From Lachnospiraceae bacterium (lineage in GTDB: Bacteria; Bacillota; Clostridia; Lachnospirales; Lachnospiraceae): a DNA stretch of 32,168 bases. Each line of letters starts with the position of its first letter. The first letter of the stretch is position 1. The DNA lies in contig CAJTBF010000025.1 of the NCBI GenBank assembly GCA_910574195.1, positions 1 through 32,168 of the forward strand, read 5' to 3'. Position numbers and translations under genes: made by a program. The notes beneath the pieces are model-generated. The model was given only the letters and a program-made list of their open reading frames with translations, was not told the origin of the DNA and searched no databases. This document shows positions 7,118 to 16,178 of this stretch, piece after piece.

Positions 7118-7513
7118 GGATTCCCACGGCTTTTAAAGGTGATATTCCTCTGCAGAGGAAAATTGATACACTGGGCAAGGAATGACCCCATTTCATAACT
7201 GATGAAATAGCCCAGATCTCCGCCGATTAATACTGCACCGCTGGCATCATAAAGTACAGTGTATCCCAGTAGGCTCCATGTGAAATCAGCTCCAAAGATA
7301 TGCAGCTCTTTCTGGGGCCACATAAATTCCGTTGCTGCAAGCTCCTCTCCCAATATTCCCGGCAAAAAGGTAAACACCAGATACCGGAAAACCGTCACCA
7401 TCATGCTGAATACAAAGAAATAAAAAAATCTGGTACACCCACTTTGCCAGTTTTGGATGTTTTTCTTCAAATCCATTCCATATTGTCATCCATTTTTCTT
7501 TTATCTGATTCAT
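7118..7513 (-). pseudogene. GtrA-like membrane protein, frameshifted
   Basis: ATG at 7513 overlaps the stop of the upstream glucosidase gene (ATGA), so the two were translated together. The frame opens MNQIKEKWMTIWNGF and loses register at a run of seven T on the coding strand (7422-7428); the next frame then gives FFVFSMMVTVFRYLVFTFLP and, later, FLAQCINFPLQRNITF, the ending typical of GtrA-family small membrane proteins that move lipid-linked sugars or decorate envelope polysaccharides. Six T instead of seven would restore one reading frame. The break could be a real mutation, a slippage switch or a sequencing error. After about 7118 the similarity ends. Confidence 0.65.
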
Positions 7514-9948
7514 TTTTCCACCTCTTTCGTACCAGCCAGTTTTTTATTAAATGCTTTATTTGCTCTCGCATTGCCAAAAAATCCGCCAACCACTTTTTTC
7601 ATCCCCCTGAAGAAATGTCCATTAACAACTTCTACGATTCCATCCACCATATCCATACTCACCGCACCTGCTGTCATTTTCGCCAAAGCGCGGAAGGGCA
7701 TATTATAGATAAAGAGAATATTTAAATCCGGTTTCCCTTTTTCCTCGCTTTTCCTCTTCATGGCAGTAAGCCTGTTATATATGAATCTGGCAAGGGTACT
7801 TTTCGCATAATACATTTGGCAAATCGCATCATTCGATTGAAGTTTTCCGGTCCATTTTCCATCCGGAATGGGATGCCCAAGAAGTGTTTCAAATTCCTGA
7901 TTGGAAATCTGCTGGATAATTCCGGTATAATAATAAGGAAGTTCTGCCGGATTATAAGGATAAACCGTAGTTGTTCCCACAACTTCAAGCATTCCCTCTA
8001 AACGGATATCACTGACACTTGCTCCAACCCGAATTTGATAAGTGCCCAACTCCACTTCCCAACAGTTCGTTTTTACATTCCAGTAGCGGAAGGTCTTATC
8101 ATCAAATGGGATATGTATCTCTCTGCTTTCTCCTGCTTTCAAAAATACCTTTGAGAATCCCTTCAGTTCTTTTAGCGGACGGAACACAATGGCATTTGGC
8201 AGACCGACATACATCTGTACCACTTCTGCACCATCCCTGTCACCGGTATTGGTAATCTTAAGCCGGACTCCATTTTTGTCAATACATAAATCGGAATAAG
8301 TGAATTCCGTATAAGATAATCCATACCCAAACGGATATTGTACCCGTACTTTACTGGTATCATAATATCGGTAACCCACATAGATACTTTCCCTGTACTC
8401 GGAATTTCGCTGTGTACTTGGAAAATAGCGAAAAGCAGGCGTGTCTTCATAGCGGACAGGATACGTTTCGCTTAACCGCCCCGATGGATTAATTTTCCCT
8501 GTTATGATATCTAACATCGCTCCTGCCCCTGCCTGACCTGAGAGATAGCCGTGAAGAATGGCTTTGCAGCAGTTATTCCAAGGCATTTCTACGGCTGATC
8601 CAGCGCTTATAATTCCCACAATATTCGTATTTACTTGTGCCAACGCCTGCAGTAACTCTATCTGGTTCTGCGGAATCCGCATATGGCTGCGATCAAGACC
8701 TTCTGATTCACTCAACTCATCTAGCCCAAAACAATACAAAACGATGTCTGCAGCCTGTGCAATATCAAGTGCTTCTTTTTTTAGGGCATCATCATTTTCA
8801 CCGGTACGTTTATACCCTCTGGAAACTCCCACCACATTTATCTCATAATTTGCTATCATTTTTTCTATTGTCTCAATACAAGTAGGATTAACCATAGATG
8901 AACCAGCACCCTGATACCTTGGCTCTATCGCAAAATCGCCTATCACAGCTATTTTGCAATCTTTTATCAATGGAAGAATATTATCTTCATTTTTTAGCAG
9001 TACTGCACTTTCAGCCGCAGCCTTTCTCGCCAACCCATGGTGCTCTTTCTCTGCAAGAACTGAATCTTTTAATACTCGCTTATGGTTCAAAGTCAATACT
9101 GCCTCCAAAAGAGCATCTACACAATTATCAAGTGCTTCCTCTTTTAACATATTTTCTTCCACAGCTTTTACGAGCTGTCTTGCTGAGTCTAGTCCTGGTT
9201 CCGGCATTTCCAGATTTGATCCCGCCTTTACTCCTGTTATGTGGTCATTAGAACCGCCCCAGTCAGTAATGACAATCCCGTCAAATCCCCAGTCATTCCG
9301 CAGTATTTCTTGGAGCAGATGCTTATTTTCATTAGCATAAGTCCCGTTTACTTCATTGTAACTAGACATAATCGCCTTCGCCCCGCCTTCCTTGACTGCG
9401 ATTTCAAACGCCGTGAGATAAATTTCCCTAAGCGTCCGCTCATCCACAACGGAATTCATAGCCATCCGCCGAAGTTCCTGACTATTGACTGCAAAGTGTT
9501 TGGGGCAGGCAAAGACTCCTTTGCTCTGAATCCCTCTGATGTAGGATGCCGCCATTTTTCCCGCAAGATAAGGATCCTCCGAAAAATATTCAAAGTTCCT
9601 ACCACACAGCGGGCTTCTTTTAATGTTGAGTCCCGGCCCTAATAAAATCTGCACATCTAAAATCTGTGCCTCTTCTCCAAGTGCTTCTCCTATTTCTTCT
9701 CCTAATCTCTCATTCCAGCTATTTGCAATAGTTGCAGCTGTCGGGAAACAAGTGGCTGGCAATGATTCATTCAGTCCCAGATGATCTCCCGCCCCTGCCT
9801 GTTTTCTTATGCCATGAGGTCCATCAGAACAGAATATAGAAGGAATCCCTAATCTTGATATTTCCCATGTTTCCCACTCACTCCGACCGCTAAGAAAAAC
9901 AGCTTTTTCTTCTAAGGTCATCTTATTTATTAATTCTTGATTTTTCAC
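7510..9948 (-). CDS. GH3 beta-glucosidase-type glycoside hydrolase (cytoplasmic)
   Basis: The product has 812 residues from a GTG start at 9948, preferred because AAGAGG lies upstream and because the longer frame to 10038 would run into a terminator hairpin. The order is classical: GH3 N-terminal barrel (KMTLEEKAVFLSG to about residue 300), with the catalytic nucleophile Asp229 in GIVITDWGGS and the substrate motif KHFAVNSQE near 150; then the GH3 C-terminal domain (AAESAVLLKNED onward); then a fibronectin-III-like domain (YPFGYGLSYTEF). There is no signal peptide, so it should hydrolyse imported beta-glucosides or related oligosaccharides. A C-terminal extension of about 100 residues follows the usual fold. 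A GtrA-like gene overlaps its stop. Confidence 0.93.
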   Translation of the reverse strand: MKNQELINKMTLEEKAVFLSGRSEWETWEISRLGIPSIFCSDGPHGIRKQAGAGDHLGLNESLPATCFPTAATIANSWNERLGEEIGEALGEEAQILDVQILLGPGLNIKRSPLCGRNFEYFSEDPYLAGKMAASYIRGIQSKGVFACPKHFAVNSQELRRMAMNSVVDERTLREIYLTAFEIAVKEGGAKAIMSSYNEVNGTYANENKHLLQEILRNDWGFDGIVITDWGGSNDHITGVKAGSNLEMPEPGLDSARQLVKAVEENMLKEEALDNCVDALLEAVLTLNHKRVLKDSVLAEKEHHGLARKAAAESAVLLKNEDNILPLIKDCKIAVIGDFAIEPRYQGAGSSMVNPTCIETIEKMIANYEINVVGVSRGYKRTGENDDALKKEALDIAQAADIVLYCFGLDELSESEGLDRSHMRIPQNQIELLQALAQVNTNIVGIISAGSAVEMPWNNCCKAILHGYLSGQAGAGAMLDIITGKINPSGRLSETYPVRYEDTPAFRYFPSTQRNSEYRESIYVGYRYYDTSKVRVQYPFGYGLSYTEFTYSDLCIDKNGVRLKITNTGDRDGAEVVQMYVGLPNAIVFRPLKELKGFSKVFLKAGESREIHIPFDDKTFRYWNVKTNCWEVELGTYQIRVGASVSDIRLEGMLEVVGTTTVYPYNPAELPYYYTGIIQQISNQEFETLLGHPIPDGKWTGKLQSNDAICQMYYAKSTLARFIYNRLTAMKRKSEEKGKPDLNILFIYNMPFRALAKMTAGAVSMDMVDGIVEVVNGHFFRGMKKVVGGFFGNARANKAFNKKLAGTKEVEK

Positions 9949-10002
9949 TGTGAATACCTCTTTTTCGATGCTTTTATAATCCAATAACAAGTTATTTACA
10001 AA

Positions 10003-10035
10003 GATAACGGGAGACCCTTTGCTTCTCCCGTTATC
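10003..10035 (-). terminator. Hairpin terminator between the two GH3 genes
   Basis: GATAACGGGAGA (10003-10014) pairs perfectly with TCTCCCGTTATC (10024-10035), a 12-bp stem with a 9-base loop, just after the stop of the upstream GH3 gene. On the minus strand it is followed by TTTGTAAATAAC, a modest U-run. It would reduce read-through into the second glucosidase gene. Confidence 0.65.
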
Positions 10036-10044
10036 CATTTTCCA

Positions 10045-13000
10045 CTAAGCTTTATCTGCTTTGTCACCTTCTTCAATTATTATCTGTACTGCCTGTCTCT
10101 TTTTTCTGTATCGGATAATGACAAATGCACCAATCAAGATTACCAGGAGTCCAATTCCCACATCGACACCGATGAAAATCTTAGTCATATTATCCAGTCC
10201 ACCAGCATTCGGATCTTTCTCTGTGTAATTTCCGCTGTTTGCCACGGTGTACATGATATTTTTGGATGCCTGCCGAAGTGCTTTTGCAAGCGTAGCAGAA
10301 TCTGTATCTGTAAGCTTATTGGACTCATGCTGCATAAATCCAAGCATAGCATCATTACCGTTGCGCACACAGTCATCTGTATTTTGATAACCGTAAGAAC
10401 CATTCCAGTCTGTCAGTACCATGCCACGGAATCCCCATTCCTCACGAAGCACGGTATTCAGCAGATTCGGGTTTGCGCCTGACCATCTATCTCCTATGAA
10501 CACGAAGGAAGACATCACTGCGAGAGGTTTGTTATTTTCAAAATCAAAGTTCTTTACAGACATTTCAAAGGGTTTTAAATAAATCTCACGAATTGCCTGC
10601 TCATTGGAATATGTAAGCAGCATACTGCAGCGGTTTCCCTCCTGCTCGTTCAGAGCAAAATGCTTGATATACGCGTATACGCCTCTTTCTGCTGCCGCAT
10701 TTACCTCGTTGGATGCAATATGCCCGGAAAGCACGCTGTCTTCTGAATAATACTCGAAGTTACGCCCTCCAAATGCAGAGCGATGTATATTCATTGCCGG
10801 TCCATACCATCCATAAATACCGCAGTCTGCATACTCCGCTGCTAATGCATCGCCCACATCGTATGCCAGCTCTTTGTTCCATGTCTGTGCAATCAGCACC
10901 TCTACGGGATATGCTGTTCCATATACCTGAATATACCAGTCATTTAAGCCAGAGGTACCGTCACTGTCTAAGGTAGCAACCTTCCCTACTGATTTGACAG
11001 CTACGGTCTGGAATCCTGCGAGATTGACCATCTCTGTCATATCTTCCATGGAAAGCTGATCCAGAAGGTCTTCCCACAATGGGTCGTCATAATCCTTCCC
11101 TGTCAGGTCTGCCAGTTCTACTCCATGATCCTCACCCATTACCGGCATTTCATCCTCCGGGTTATCGTATTTCGTTGGATCATAAAAGGCAACTGATTTT
11201 TCAGTCACATTTGCCAATGTTGCTTCATCCATGGCATAATCTTCTTCAGAAGGAGCAGCTATGGCTTCGTTATAATTTGCAAATCCATTGGCGCGGGAAA
11301 GATAGGTCACATCCCCGGCAGAGTAATCTTCAAACTGGTTTGTTGCTGTCAGAATGTCCGACTCTCTTCCTTCTCCGCTGTAAACGATATCTTCATCTGC
11401 CACAAAACGCTCCTCTGCGATGACGGTATGGGCATCGGAACGAAGAGAAATCACATATTCTCCCTGTTCCAGAATATATCCGCCTCCCGGTACTTTTAAT
11501 TCGGAAGAATCGTAAGATGCCATATCTTCTTTCGCTATTTCAAAAGACAGAGTCTCAGACTCACCCGGAGCGAGTATATCTGTTTTTCCAAATTCAATCA
11601 GGTTTACCGATGCTTTTTCAATTCCGCCTTTTGTATATGGAGGTGTGTAATAGATTTCCACTGAGGTTTTCCCAGACACCTCCCCGGTATTGGTCACATT
11701 CACATCCATGGATATACTATTTCCATTGTCCGTAAAATTTGCTATCTCCTGTGTAAAGGTTGTATAAGAAAGACCATATCCGAAGGGGTATTGTACCATT
11801 TCCCCATAGTTAATCAGCCCTTCCTCCGCTGCTGTCTCGTAGAATTTGTATCCTACATAAATACCTTCTGTATAGTTTACAAACGCCTGTACTCCCTGAT
11901 AGGCCGGATCTGCTTCTAACGATGCCTCCACCAGTTCCTGTGTGTTGTTATATATAAAACTCCCAAAATTATTGTAAGTTGGTGTAGTTGTCAAATCATA
12001 CACATAGGTATCCACGGTCTTGCCTGATGGATTTATTGTGCCGTTTAAAATTCCTCCAAGTGCCACCATTCCGGTAGCGCCTGTTCCCGGAGCCAGTATG
12101 ACAGCATCAATGGATTCGTTCTCGACCCAGCCAAGCTCCAATGTATTATTTGCATTAATCAGTACAATGACATTCTCAAATTCGGAGCTTACCATTTCAA
12201 TCATTGCTTCCTCTGTATTAGAAAGCTCTAAGTAATGCTCTCCCTGCTCGAAATCATCATAGTCACCATTATTGTTATATACGCCGTCATAATAGTCATA
12301 TAACCCATTCCCATATTCGCCCCGCGGATCGTATGTACCATCAATCAAAGCCTTCATATCCATAGGCTCATCTCTTCCTTCACCACCGGTTCTTGCAATC
12401 GTCACAACGGCTGTATCGGAAAATTCTTTCGCCTCATCCATGATTTCATCTGTATAATAATCTACCGGCGGCTCTGGCAAAGACCAATCTGTCATTCGCC
12501 AGCCTTCCTCGTTCTCAAAAGCTCCCGGTCTTTCATCCTCATATTCCTTATACAAATTAATCAAAGTATCATTCGTCTCAAAGCCCGCCATTTCAAGAGA
12601 TTCTGCCACAGCTACGCTGCCTGTACTGTCACTTGCCCCGGAACCTGTGCCGCTGAAAACTGGTGAGACGGAAGCCCAGCCAAATACATTGACGTTTTTA
12701 ATATCTGATGCCAACGGCAGAGTACCGTCATTTTTCAACAGCACCATGCCCTCTTCTCCTACTTCCTGAATTACCTCTTTGGAATGTTCCACTGTCTCTT
12801 CAGATACCGATCCCCGTCCATTGATAATTGGCGCAAGATTGTTATACATCGGTCCAAAACTAATGATATTGACAATGACTACAACTACTAATACCCATGC
12901 TAATCCGGCACTCCATCGTACCACATAGCGGGTTCCTTTCTTTACAAACCAATGTGCTGCAATCATTATTATCACTGCAAGGACTGACACGCCCAGAATC

Positions 13001-13107
13001 ACATAGACGTAACCACTCAACTGGTTCGCATAATTATCGATGTCCGCCTGGCTGACTCCCAAACTTAAAAAGAACGGTGACAGCAGTTCAACTAAAAACT
13101 CAATCAT
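10045..13107 (-). CDS. Membrane-anchored GH3 glycoside hydrolase with permuted domain order
   Basis: The product has 1020 residues. Two hydrophobic segments (about 34-52 and 64-88) precede a GH3 C-terminal domain (EVGEEGMVLLKNDGTLPLA at about 115 onward), an Fn3-like part (QYPFGYGLSYTTF near 445) and only then the GH3 N-terminal barrel (about 680-930), with IKHFALNEQE and the nucleophile Asp900 in GMVLTDWNGS. A third membrane segment (about 977-998) and a basic tail end the protein. Classical GH3 proteins run barrel first; the swapped order is known from some rumen and gut Clostridia. The catalytic domains would lie between membrane segments 2 and 3, presumably outside the cell. GGAGGAAGAGG precedes the ATG. 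Acidic residues are abundant, as in many extracellular proteins. Confidence 0.92.
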   Translation of the reverse strand: MIEFLVELLSPFFLSLGVSQADIDNYANQLSGYVYVILGVSVLAVIIMIAAHWFVKKGTRYVVRWSAGLAWVLVVVVIVNIISFGPMYNNLAPIINGRGSVSEETVEHSKEVIQEVGEEGMVLLKNDGTLPLASDIKNVNVFGWASVSPVFSGTGSGASDSTGSVAVAESLEMAGFETNDTLINLYKEYEDERPGAFENEEGWRMTDWSLPEPPVDYYTDEIMDEAKEFSDTAVVTIARTGGEGRDEPMDMKALIDGTYDPRGEYGNGLYDYYDGVYNNNGDYDDFEQGEHYLELSNTEEAMIEMVSSEFENVIVLINANNTLELGWVENESIDAVILAPGTGATGMVALGGILNGTINPSGKTVDTYVYDLTTTPTYNNFGSFIYNNTQELVEASLEADPAYQGVQAFVNYTEGIYVGYKFYETAAEEGLINYGEMVQYPFGYGLSYTTFTQEIANFTDNGNSISMDVNVTNTGEVSGKTSVEIYYTPPYTKGGIEKASVNLIEFGKTDILAPGESETLSFEIAKEDMASYDSSELKVPGGGYILEQGEYVISLRSDAHTVIAEERFVADEDIVYSGEGRESDILTATNQFEDYSAGDVTYLSRANGFANYNEAIAAPSEEDYAMDEATLANVTEKSVAFYDPTKYDNPEDEMPVMGEDHGVELADLTGKDYDDPLWEDLLDQLSMEDMTEMVNLAGFQTVAVKSVGKVATLDSDGTSGLNDWYIQVYGTAYPVEVLIAQTWNKELAYDVGDALAAEYADCGIYGWYGPAMNIHRSAFGGRNFEYYSEDSVLSGHIASNEVNAAAERGVYAYIKHFALNEQEGNRCSMLLTYSNEQAIREIYLKPFEMSVKNFDFENNKPLAVMSSFVFIGDRWSGANPNLLNTVLREEWGFRGMVLTDWNGSYGYQNTDDCVRNGNDAMLGFMQHESNKLTDTDSATLAKALRQASKNIMYTVANSGNYTEKDPNAGGLDNMTKIFIGVDVGIGLLVILIGAFVIIRYRKKRQAVQIIIEEGDKADKA

Positions 13108-13172
13108 TTCCTCTTCCTCCTATAATCCTCTTTACTTACATCTTTCTGAGTGCCGGCTCTCATTTATATGTA

Positions 13173-13231
13173 ATTATAACGAAGAAAAAGGATTTTTACC
13201 GCAATCCCGAAAAGTGGTCACTTTTTCAGGA
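13173..13231 (-). promoter_or_regulatory. Promoter and dyad upstream of the membrane GH3 gene
   Basis: On the minus strand a perfect -10 TATAAT (13178-13173) lacks a good -35 box. Upstream is an imperfect dyad centred on 13217-13218: AAAAGTG (13210-13216) and CACTTTT (13219-13225) two bases apart, with TCC/GGA flanks (13205-13207 and 13229-13231). A strong -10, no -35 and an upstream dyad suggest an activated promoter. The dyad overlaps the end of the kinase gene. Confidence 0.5.
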
Positions 13232-14548
13232 TAACTGGTTATTTTCGGGGAGAAGCATATTCAAAATAAATTTACCGTCACGTACACTCATAAACATCTC
13301 GCCATGATATTTTTCAGCAATATAACGAATACTTTTCACACCAAATCCATGATAACGCTTATCTTTCTTGCCCGTAACAGGCAGACCATCCTGAAATTCA
13401 GGAACACTGCTGCAGCGGTTTTCAAGACGTATTAAGAACATATCCCTATGTTTTTTTATATGCAGGCTGATACTACGCTCTTCCTCTTGTTCCTGAAGTA
13501 CCCTCTCAATTGCGTTGTCCAGGGCATTTCCCATCAATGTGTAGATGTCTGCCGGATGCATGAAATCAATCAGCGTGCCGTCCGCCATACAACTAAAAGC
13601 AATCTGATGCTCGTTAAAAATCAGGCTTTTTTCCCGCAGGATATAATCAAGCGCTTCGCATCCGGTGTGAAAAATCGCATCGTAAATAGAGACTGCCTGC
13701 TGCACTTCTTTCACGTATTCGGCTCGGTCTATCCTGTCTTCCATTTTCGCAAATGCCTTTAACTGATGTTTCAGGTCATGGCACTTTATATTAATAATAT
13801 CAATTGTTTCTTTGGAACTTTTTTGCTGGGCATTTGCCATCTGTAGAAGCTGCTCCATAATTTCCTGTTCTTTTTTCATACGGTTCTCTCTTAGGACATA
13901 GTATTCCATGCTTAGAACCAGCATGCAGCATAAAAATCCATAGGCTGGACAAAGCACTGCTGTATAAATATTGACCGGAGCATTCTGCGGATAAGAATAA
14001 AACACACTAAGCCCTACTGCCGCCACTGCCAATACCAGAGCAAATATGGCAATACGGATATCTTCACTGCGAAATCCATCTTTATCCTGATTCTTTTTTA
14101 CCAGTAACAGATAGATCAGCCATGCCCATAAAATATATAATAAATACTGAGTAAATATACGCAGGACTCCTTCAACTTCCAGTGACTGTCTCGTTATATA
14201 CAAAAAAATCCTGAGAAATGCATAACACATATGCTGCGTCGCATACCCTCCGGCAATTACAAATACTGTCTCCAATATACTCAAATCATAGCTAATAAAA
14301 ATGGGCAACACAGTAATTAATGCATATCCCAAATACAAAAACACATAAGGTATCAATGATTCACCACTCATATAATCTATAAAATTCATCCAAAGTCCAG
14401 ATAGCACAATCGTTATAAGCATTGCTCCTGTCATTCTGGGTATAAAATGTTCTCTTCTCGGCTTTTTTGCAAGAAAGACCGCTTCACAAATCAAAAGCTC
14501 TACCGGAAAATGAATAAAATTTAAATTCAGTATACTATAAATATCCAC
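13226..14548 (-). CDS. GHKL sensor histidine kinase (AgrC/LytTR-partner type)
   Basis: The start is GTG at 14548, sharing one base with the stop of the response regulator and preceded by GGAGGAGG; this gives 440 residues. About six hydrophobic segments fill residues 5-215. A dimerisation region follows with the likely phospho-acceptor His257 in KCHDLKHQLKAF, then a GHKL ATPase domain with N-box Asn341/Asp344/Asn345 (MGNALDNAIERV) and G-box HGFGVKSIRYIAEKYHG. Kinases of this class usually sense peptides or envelope state and phosphorylate a LytTR regulator, here the adjacent gene. No AgrD-like peptide gene is visible nearby. Confidence 0.9.
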   Translation of the reverse strand: MDIYSILNLNFIHFPVELLICEAVFLAKKPRREHFIPRMTGAMLITIVLSGLWMNFIDYMSGESLIPYVFLYLGYALITVLPIFISYDLSILETVFVIAGGYATQHMCYAFLRIFLYITRQSLEVEGVLRIFTQYLLYILWAWLIYLLLVKKNQDKDGFRSEDIRIAIFALVLAVAAVGLSVFYSYPQNAPVNIYTAVLCPAYGFLCCMLVLSMEYYVLRENRMKKEQEIMEQLLQMANAQQKSSKETIDIINIKCHDLKHQLKAFAKMEDRIDRAEYVKEVQQAVSIYDAIFHTGCEALDYILREKSLIFNEHQIAFSCMADGTLIDFMHPADIYTLMGNALDNAIERVLQEQEEERSISLHIKKHRDMFLIRLENRCSSVPEFQDGLPVTGKKDKRYHGFGVKSIRYIAEKYHGEMFMSVRDGKFILNMLLPENNQLS

Positions 14549-15252
14549 TAGAAACCTCCTCCGATATATTCTGCGTATTCCTCGGTAAACTGTTTCCTCA
14601 TTCTTCTGGAAAGAGGCAGTTCTTTCTTTCCAACCAATACCATATCTTTTCCTATATAACGAACATTCTCGAAATTCACCAGACATCCATGTGTGCATTC
14701 TGAGAATGGCATATTTCCTAATTTTTCCTTTAATGTCTTGATCGTGCCCGACACCCGTATTGTCTCACCCAGCGTATGAAATACCAGATTGTCTTTCTCT
14801 TTTTCCACATACAAAATATCTGACAATAGAATCCGATGAACCCCCGCTTTACTGTTCAGCAAAATTTGGCGCTGTTCCCTTCTTTTTGAAAACCGGATTG
14901 CCTTTTCCAGCTTTTCTGAAAAAAGATAATAACCCACTGGTTTCACGATAAAATCAATGGCATTTACCTCGTAACCACTGATGGCATACTGTGCCATATT
15001 TGTCACAAAAATAATTCCAACAGCCTGATCCTTCTTACGAATTTCATGTGCCACCTTAAGTCCATCACTTCCCGGCATTTCAATATCCAGAAAGATGACA
15101 TCATACTGACTGTTGTACTCTTCCAAAAAATCAAAGCTGGCCTCATAAACATCGGCCTGTATCGTATCATTTCGTTCTGCCTGAAATTTCTCTATGTACT
15201 TCAACAAAATCTGTGCATCCAATTTTGTATCATCTAAGATTGCAACCTTCAA
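14548..15252 (-). CDS. LytTR-family response regulator
   Basis: A receiver domain (residues 1-120) has the acidic pair Asp7/Asp8, phospho-acceptor Asp56 in VIFLDIEMPG and the lysine of FIVKPVG. A LytTR DNA-binding domain fills about 135-234 (ILYVEKEKDNLVFHT, CLVNFENVRYIG). I place the start at TTG 15252, where GGAGGGGGG lies six bases upstream; a GTG at 15270 would put that RBS inside the gene. It begins 23 bp after the permease stop with no visible promoter between, so it seems to be co-transcribed with the redox genes ahead of it. The membrane GH3 gene downstream is a plausible target (inference). Confidence 0.9.
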   Translation of the reverse strand: MKVAILDDTKLDAQILLKYIEKFQAERNDTIQADVYEASFDFLEEYNSQYDVIFLDIEMPGSDGLKVAHEIRKKDQAVGIIFVTNMAQYAISGYEVNAIDFIVKPVGYYLFSEKLEKAIRFSKRREQRQILLNSKAGVHRILLSDILYVEKEKDNLVFHTLGETIRVSGTIKTLKEKLGNMPFSECTHGCLVNFENVRYIGKDMVLVGKKELPLSRRMRKQFTEEYAEYIGGGF

Positions 15253-15275
15253 ATCAGTTCCCCCCTCCACATCAT

Positions 15276-16178
15276 CTAAATTATAACATTGACCACAATT
15301 CCGGTTACAAGAGAAAAAAGCATCACAAAAACCAAATATAAAGCAAACCGCCCGGCACCCAGAACAATCTTCACCGCCCCTAAGTTCGTGATCTTTGTTG
15401 CCGGTCCTGTGATCATAAAAGCTGCTGCACTGCCCATACTCATACCGTCATAAAGCCATGCCTGTAAAAGGGGAATTGTTCCCCCTCCGCAGGCATAAAG
15501 CGGTACTCCGATTGTCGCCGCCATCAGCACACCAAATGCCTGATTCTCACCAAACAGATTGGTCACAAAGTCTGCTGGCACATATCTTTGAAATATTGCA
15601 GATAATGCAATACCCATAATAAAATAAAAACCAGTTGCACGGACATTTCTCCACAGATTTTTTATATACCGAAAGAGCATATTCGGATCTGTATCTCTGT
15701 TTCCCGGCTCATCAAAGCTGTCAAATTCAAAGAATGGTTTGTCCTTATAGATAAATCGTATCAAAAACCCTACAGCAATACCGCATAAAAAACAGGATAT
15801 CACCCGCACCGTAAGGGCAGCTACCCCCAGTGCTGCACTGTAAAGGATAAGCTGTGGATTAAGCAGTATGGAACTCATCATAAAGGCTGCCAGCCAGTCA
15901 TCTCTCATACCGCTCTTTGAAAAGGATGCCGCAATTGGAATGGTGCCATACATACACAGCGGCGAGGCAATCCCCAAAAGACTGGCGGCCACAATACCAA
16001 CAGCCCCCAGTTTTTTTTCGCCCAAATGGCGGAACATGCCATGGATACGGTCTTTTAGAAATACGGAAACAAGACTTCCCAGTGCCATCCCCAGTACCCA
16101 GTATCGAAAAATCTGCTCTAACTGAACACTAAAGTAATACCAAAGGTAAACGGCTTCCCGATGTAACATATCAATCAT
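15276..16178 (-). CDS. PF03773-type (UPF0718/ArsP-like) membrane permease
   Basis: A 300-residue integral membrane protein with about eight hydrophobic segments. The conserved blocks ASPLCMYGTIPIAASF (about 71-86), SSILLNPQL and GVPLYACGGGTIPLL, followed by MITGPATKITNLGAVK, are the paired signature of the DUF318/PF03773 permease family. Members include the organoarsenical exporter ArsP, but most have no known substrate. The cysteines in PLCMYG and LYACGG are in conserved positions and may bind the substrate. The gene overlaps the upstream DUF362 gene by eight bases, so it belongs to the same operon. Its substrate here is unknown; association with redox lipoproteins suggests a thiol- or metalloid-reactive compound, which is inference only. 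Confidence 0.85.
   Translation of the reverse strand: MIDMLHREAVYLWYYFSVQLEQIFRYWVLGMALGSLVSVFLKDRIHGMFRHLGEKKLGAVGIVAASLLGIASPLCMYGTIPIAASFSKSGMRDDWLAAFMMSSILLNPQLILYSAALGVAALTVRVISCFLCGIAVGFLIRFIYKDKPFFEFDSFDEPGNRDTDPNMLFRYIKNLWRNVRATGFYFIMGIALSAIFQRYVPADFVTNLFGENQAFGVLMAATIGVPLYACGGGTIPLLQAWLYDGMSMGSAAAFMITGPATKITNLGAVKIVLGAGRFALYLVFVMLFSLVTGIVVNVII

Noticed and set aside
13226-15252. AgrBD-type quorum-sensing locus around the kinase and LytTR regulator
   Set aside because: No AgrB-like processing protease and no short peptide gene with an RBS is visible nearby.
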